From the NCBI GenBank assembly GCA_003254885.1, contig QANT01007585.1, positions 1 to 21,551 on the forward strand: a stretch of DNA of 21,551 nt, read 5' to 3'. A program made the position numbers and the translations under genes. Below the pieces are notes generated by a model, which did not search any database, was not told the origin of the DNA, and saw only the letters and a list, made by a program, of their open reading frames with translations. Shown here one piece after another: positions 18,660 through 21,551 of the stretch. Origin of the DNA: Purshia tridentata. Taxonomy: Eukaryota > Streptophyta > Magnoliopsida > Rosales > Rosaceae. How positions within the stretch are numbered: position 1 is the stretch's first letter; each line of letters starts with the position of its first letter.

Positions 18660-18675
18660 CAAGATCTAGATCTTG
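18660..18675. repeat. 16-bp perfect palindrome
   Basis: CAAGATCTAGATCTTG is its own reverse complement. A related GAAGATCTAGATCTAGATC lies 80 bases downstream at about 18739. Confidence 0.9.
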
Positions 18676-18720
18676 AAGGAACAATCAACTTTATGGTAAA
18701 ATGGGAATTGGATCATGTGA

Positions 18721-18897
18721 GCCGCGTTTGAAGAGTTTGAAGATCTAGATCTAGATCAAGAATTTGAAGCTCTACTTCAACCCAAACGGGCTGGACCACC
18801 TGTTGAAGAGATGGATCGAGAGATGGATCGAGAGATGCATCGAGAAAGGGCTTCAAGAGTTGGATCTCGAGGTTTCCAAAGGCATAAGGACCTATGA
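18721..18897 (+). pseudogene. Acidic coding-like fragment, unrecognised
   Basis: Open for 58 codons from 18721 to a TGA at 18895. It includes FEEFEDLDLDQEFEALL, QPKRAGPPVEEMDREMDREM and HRERASRVGSR. A 12-bp unit (GAGATGGATCGA) is repeated three times. It follows a CT-rich, leader-like stretch (18590-18640). No in-frame ATG precedes the acidic part, and another frame is open from 18764 to 19042 (ATG to TGA, 92 codons), so a frameshift inside an old gene or retrocopy is possible. I do not recognise either product. Confidence 0.3.
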
Positions 18898-19042
18898 CCT
18901 CCCCACCACCAGGGTCTTGATCTCGAACTCAAAAGTGGAAGCATCGCCATATATTGGAGACAGCTTGCTCTTGCTCAAAAAACAGATCGAAAGTAAACCA
19001 CCTTTCTTTCTTGGGGTTTATAAGCCAGAAGAAACTTCTTGA

Positions 19043-19694
19043 ATAGCAGATAAGGGCAACTTGGATTGGTACTTGGAGTTCTAATTATTCTAAAGAAATT
19101 TTGTGGCTGCTGCTGTTGCAATGTACTGTTATGGGTCAATAAGATTGCTTGTTGGATCCTTAGAAGGAACTAGCTCTGTACTATGTGTAATGGTAAAATG
19201 TTCACTGCTACATTTATTGACTCATGTTTCGAGTGAGTCCCCAACTGAGACAAACTGGGAATAGAAGAGGTGAATAAGATATAATGTTATACATCATATA
19301 CCTACAAATTGGGACGTTGCTAGCACTAATCATGTTTGGGCTTGATAACCCTGCATTGTTTGTAACGATAAGGTAGCCTTTGATTAACGTAGCTAGCTAA
19401 CAATAAGGCTAGCGCTAACATGGCTGGGAATATGGCCTTTGATTAACAATAGCTATCAATAGACAAGTGCTTGATATTGTTACTCTTAAAATTGTAATTT
19501 TATATTGTTACTCCAAATAGCTTGATATCAGCCTTTAGCAATTGCCTTTAACCCTGTTTTTGATTAACTAAATAAATTTCTTCATGTAATATTCAATTGC
19601 CCGACCGTAATATTGGATTCTAAGCATGTTCAATTTGTAAGCATTTGATTCTAAGTAACAATACCTGATTGTTATTCCGTAACAGTAATAATAA
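19043..19694. other. Non-coding, with small duplications
   Basis: GCCTTTGATTAAC recurs at 19376 and 19435 (59-bp spacing), with TAGCTAGC-rich sequence between. ATTGTTACTC repeats near 19475 and 19507. From about 19640 the TTGTTACTG/CAGTAACAA subterminal repeats of the right inverted repeat begin. No gene recognised. Confidence 0.5.
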
Positions 19695-20383
19695 GGTGAT
19701 TGTTACTGTTCGATAGTAACAATTTTTTAGATATGGAAAAAAAGAAAGAGCTTTTATGTCATTTTTTATGTGTTTATTAAAAAAAAAAATGAAAAATTTG
19801 TAGAAGTTGCATTTTTCTAAAATTTTTTGCAAAGTAAGAATTGTTACTAAAAAGTACTGTAGTGCGCTACGGTAACGCTAGCGCCTGGTTTTTAAAAAGT
19901 GGACGGCAGGGTTATGTACTTTCGTGTTTAGACTTAGTGGGGTGTATTGTATATAGATTTTAAAAGACTTTTGAGGAGTTTAAAAGTCATATGGTATTCA
20001 ATTAAGACTTTTATATACTTTAGAAAAGTCTATAAAAATCTATGTGTATTCAAATAAGAATTATAAGGTCACTTTTAAAAAGTTCGTAAAACTCTATGTG
20101 TATTCAAAAAGTCATTGACTTTTACGGAATTTATTTAATGATGTATTTTTAAAGACTTTGAAAGACTTTTATGTATATTTTAAAGTCATTATAAATCCGA
20201 CATCTTCCTTGTGGATTTCTAAGGATTTCTATAGACTTTGTATAATTTCATAAAACTTTGTGAAAATCTGTAAATTCTGCAAAAGTCTATATCTTAATAA
20301 AAGTCTACTAAAGTCTTTATAAATTTATATACACTAATAAACAGTAAAAGTACCCAAATGAACTTATCAAAAAAAATCTCAAA
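19695..20383 (-). repeat. Right copy of the long inverted repeat, interrupted by a MITE
   Basis: Reverse complement of 12606-12905 in conserved blocks (TAGATATGG, CACATAAA-rich, GCAAAGTAAGAAT, TTTTTAAAAAGTGG, AAATGAACTTATC, AAAAAAAATCTCAAA). The MITE at 19937-20334 splits it after CTTA. The sequence GCGCTA...TAGCGC near 19864 forms a small hairpin. Confidence 0.72.
19937..20334. mobile_element. 398-bp MITE-like element with TA target duplication
   Basis: Starts GTGGGGTGTATTGTATATAG and ends AAATTTATATACAC, flanked by TA on both sides (19935-19936, 20335-20336). The paralogous sequence at 11850 reads CTTAATGAACAATAAAAG; here it is CTTA, then the element, then TAATAAACAGTAAAAG. Removing the element and one TA restores the same site. 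The interior is AT-rich with many AAAGTCTATA/AGACTTT motifs in both orientations and no coding capacity. The terminal match is short, so the superfamily is open, though a TA duplication fits Tc1/mariner-type elements. Confidence 0.7.
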
Positions 20384-20654
20384 GATTAGATAATAAAACA
20401 ATAAAGCAAATGTAGGTATAATAGATTGTTTGAAAAAGAGTATAAAGGACAATAACTAACGTGTTAAAAGTTGACAAAGAGCAACCCAAAAAAGAAACAA
20501 GCATTAGACACGCCGCCTTCAACGCTCATTACTCTCTCACGAAGCTCTCAATCCCACATGGACTCTTTGCCTCTTTGGTGCCTCCACCCCGATTCTACGC
20601 CTTAAATCCCGCATTCTATTCCTTCCCGTAATTACTCTCCTCACCCATCATTCC
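20384..20654. promoter_or_regulatory. Upstream region of the GASA gene
   Basis: Directly upstream of the TATA box; it becomes C-rich towards the gene. ACACGCCGCC near 20510 and CCCACATGG near 20553 could bind ERF or bHLH factors, but the matches are short and no specific regulation can be claimed. Confidence 0.35.
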
Positions 20655-20662
20655 TATAAATA
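20655..20662 (+). promoter_or_regulatory. TATA box of the GASA gene
   Basis: TATAAATA, 90 bases before the ATG. A start of transcription near 20690 would give a leader of about 60 bases. Confidence 0.75.
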
Positions 20663-20751
20663 AACCCACAATTCCTCACTCCTTGAAACCATAAACTATA
20701 GTATCTATTTTACATCATATTATCTCACAGAGCATTCCAACACTAGAAGCA

Positions 20752-21551
20752 ATGGCAGGGCGTCCGTACACCTCCCTTTTGCTGCTTTCTCTGCTTTTTC
20801 TAGTCACATTCTCTCATGTTGCTGAGGTCTGTGAATTGCTCTATCTTCTTAATCATACATGTTCTTTCTATATATTGGCTGATCTAATTATTACCTTGTG
20901 TTTTTGAAATTGATAAGCAGGCTTACACAAAGCTTCGTCCTTCAGGTACATAAATTTGAATCCTTTCAGTAATTTTAACAATCCATCACTCACATATATA
21001 GATGTATAATTTTGTTTAGAGGAAACTACAAAAATGTTCTACTTATTATTCACTAAGTCTCGTTTGGTTACACAAATTTTGAAAGATTCTATATTGCTCC
21101 AGTAATTGTCTCATTGTTCTATTTTGGTCCAAAATGAACAATTTTGTCCCTCAAAATCAACTCATTGGTACAAAATTGAGGGCAAAATTGTCCGATTTTG
21201 TCCGATTTAGACCAAAATGGAACTTTTAGAAAATTCGTAGATTAATATGGTACTTAAAAGAATTTGTGAATCAAAATCCAAAATGGACAATTTTGTCTCT
21301 CAAAATCCATTTATTAGTACAAAATTGAGGGGCAAAATTGTCCGACTTAGACCAAAATAGAACTTTCAGAAAATTCTTAGACCAATATGGCACTTAAAAG
21401 AATTTGTGGATTAAAACGAGACTTATTAATAAATTGACTATTTCTATAATTAACTCTTTTATTTAAGCAGGAACAATTTTGATATTTGATATTTTAATAA
21501 ATTGTACATAATGGTGATATATATATATGTATAGATTGCAAACCGAAATGT
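20752..21551 (+). CDS. GASA/snakin family (gibberellin-regulated) secreted peptide, 5' part
   Basis: Three exons can be read. Exon 1 (20752-20826) encodes a 25-residue start MAGRPYTSLLLLSLLFLVTF plus SHVAE, a typical secretory signal peptide. Exon 2 (20921-20945, only 25 nt) encodes AYTKLRPS plus the first base of a split codon. Exon 3 starts at 21535 after TATATGTATAG and reads DCKPKC before the window ends. Introns are 94 and 589 bp with GT...AG borders (GTCTGT...AAGCAG and GTACAT...GTATAG), phases 0 and 1. KLRPSDCKPKC matches the start of the 12-cysteine GASA domain, of which only two cysteines are visible. Family members are small secreted peptides with six disulfides, linked to gibberellin response, growth and defence. 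The start ATG (AGCAATGGC) is in good context and follows a TATA box. The gene looks intact as far as seen. Confidence 0.9.
21054..21425. mobile_element. 372-bp foldback/MITE-like element in GASA intron 2
   Basis: TAAGTCTCGTTT at the left pairs with AAAACGAGACTTA at the right. The match continues inwards over at least 80 bases (ACAAATT, ATATTG, GTTCTATTTTGGTC). Inside, a ~130-bp unit is repeated twice in direct order (CAATTTTGTCnCTCAAAATC...CACTTAAAAGAATTTGTG), each unit itself containing CAATTTTG...CAAAATTG palindromes. There is no coding capacity. Splice sites of the host intron are outside it. Confidence 0.7.

Noticed and set aside
18441-18662. 73-codon open frame on the minus strand rich in Lys/Asn/Arg
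   Set aside because: Complement of a CT-rich, AT-rich leader; no domain and no coding pattern.
19620-19832. 70-codon open frame on the minus strand
   Set aside because: Falls on the subterminal repeats and poly-A/T tracts of the inverted-repeat arm.
19864-19887. Helitron-type 3' hairpin (GCGCTA...TAGCGC)
   Set aside because: No CTRR terminus at the right distance and no TC start; the hairpin is part of the inverted-repeat arm.

Overview
This window reads as nuclear DNA of a flowering plant, most likely a eudicot. It is AT-rich and largely non-coding. It holds TG...CA long terminal repeats, a Ty1/copia element primed by initiator tRNA-Met, GT-AG introns, small foldback transposons, and the 5' part of a GASA/snakin gene at the right edge. 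No prokaryotic or organellar organisation is seen. The species cannot be fixed from sequence alone.

Layout. Positions 1-111 are the terminal end of a long-LTR retroelement. It has landed in the RNase H region of a decayed Ty1/copia element that runs on the minus strand from its 5' LTR (7825-7633) leftwards to 112. The copia gag is split by a second member of the same LTR family, a 3031-bp solo LTR (3770-6800) with a perfect AGAAC target duplication. Right of the copia 5' LTR lie two exon-like segments (7918-8015, 8273-8314) that join in frame and end in a stop, so the copia may sit in an intron of a host gene. A palindromic minisatellite (8654-9197) follows, interrupted by a third family member in inverse orientation: a 2251-bp solo LTR (9198-11448, target duplication CTATA). 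The two solo LTRs differ mainly by an 816-bp GT...AG segment that looks like a leader intron.

From 11.8 to 20.4 kb is a mosaic. Inverted repeats at 12606-12905 and 19695-20383 bracket it, with a third partial copy at 11807-11897. Between them are fragments of host genes: one exon of an NDR-type AGC kinase (minus, 13856-13940), an ARIADNE-like RBR ubiquitin ligase exon (plus, 14129-14294), further unrecognised exon-like pieces, promoter/leader-like stretches, and a probable 1.8-kb solo LTR of another family (15438-17276). The right inverted repeat carries a 398-bp MITE whose empty site can be read from the paralogous copy.

The only gene that looks functional is at the right edge: a GASA family gene with TATA box, signal-peptide exon, 25-nt second exon and the start of the cysteine-rich exon. 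Its second intron contains a 372-bp foldback element.
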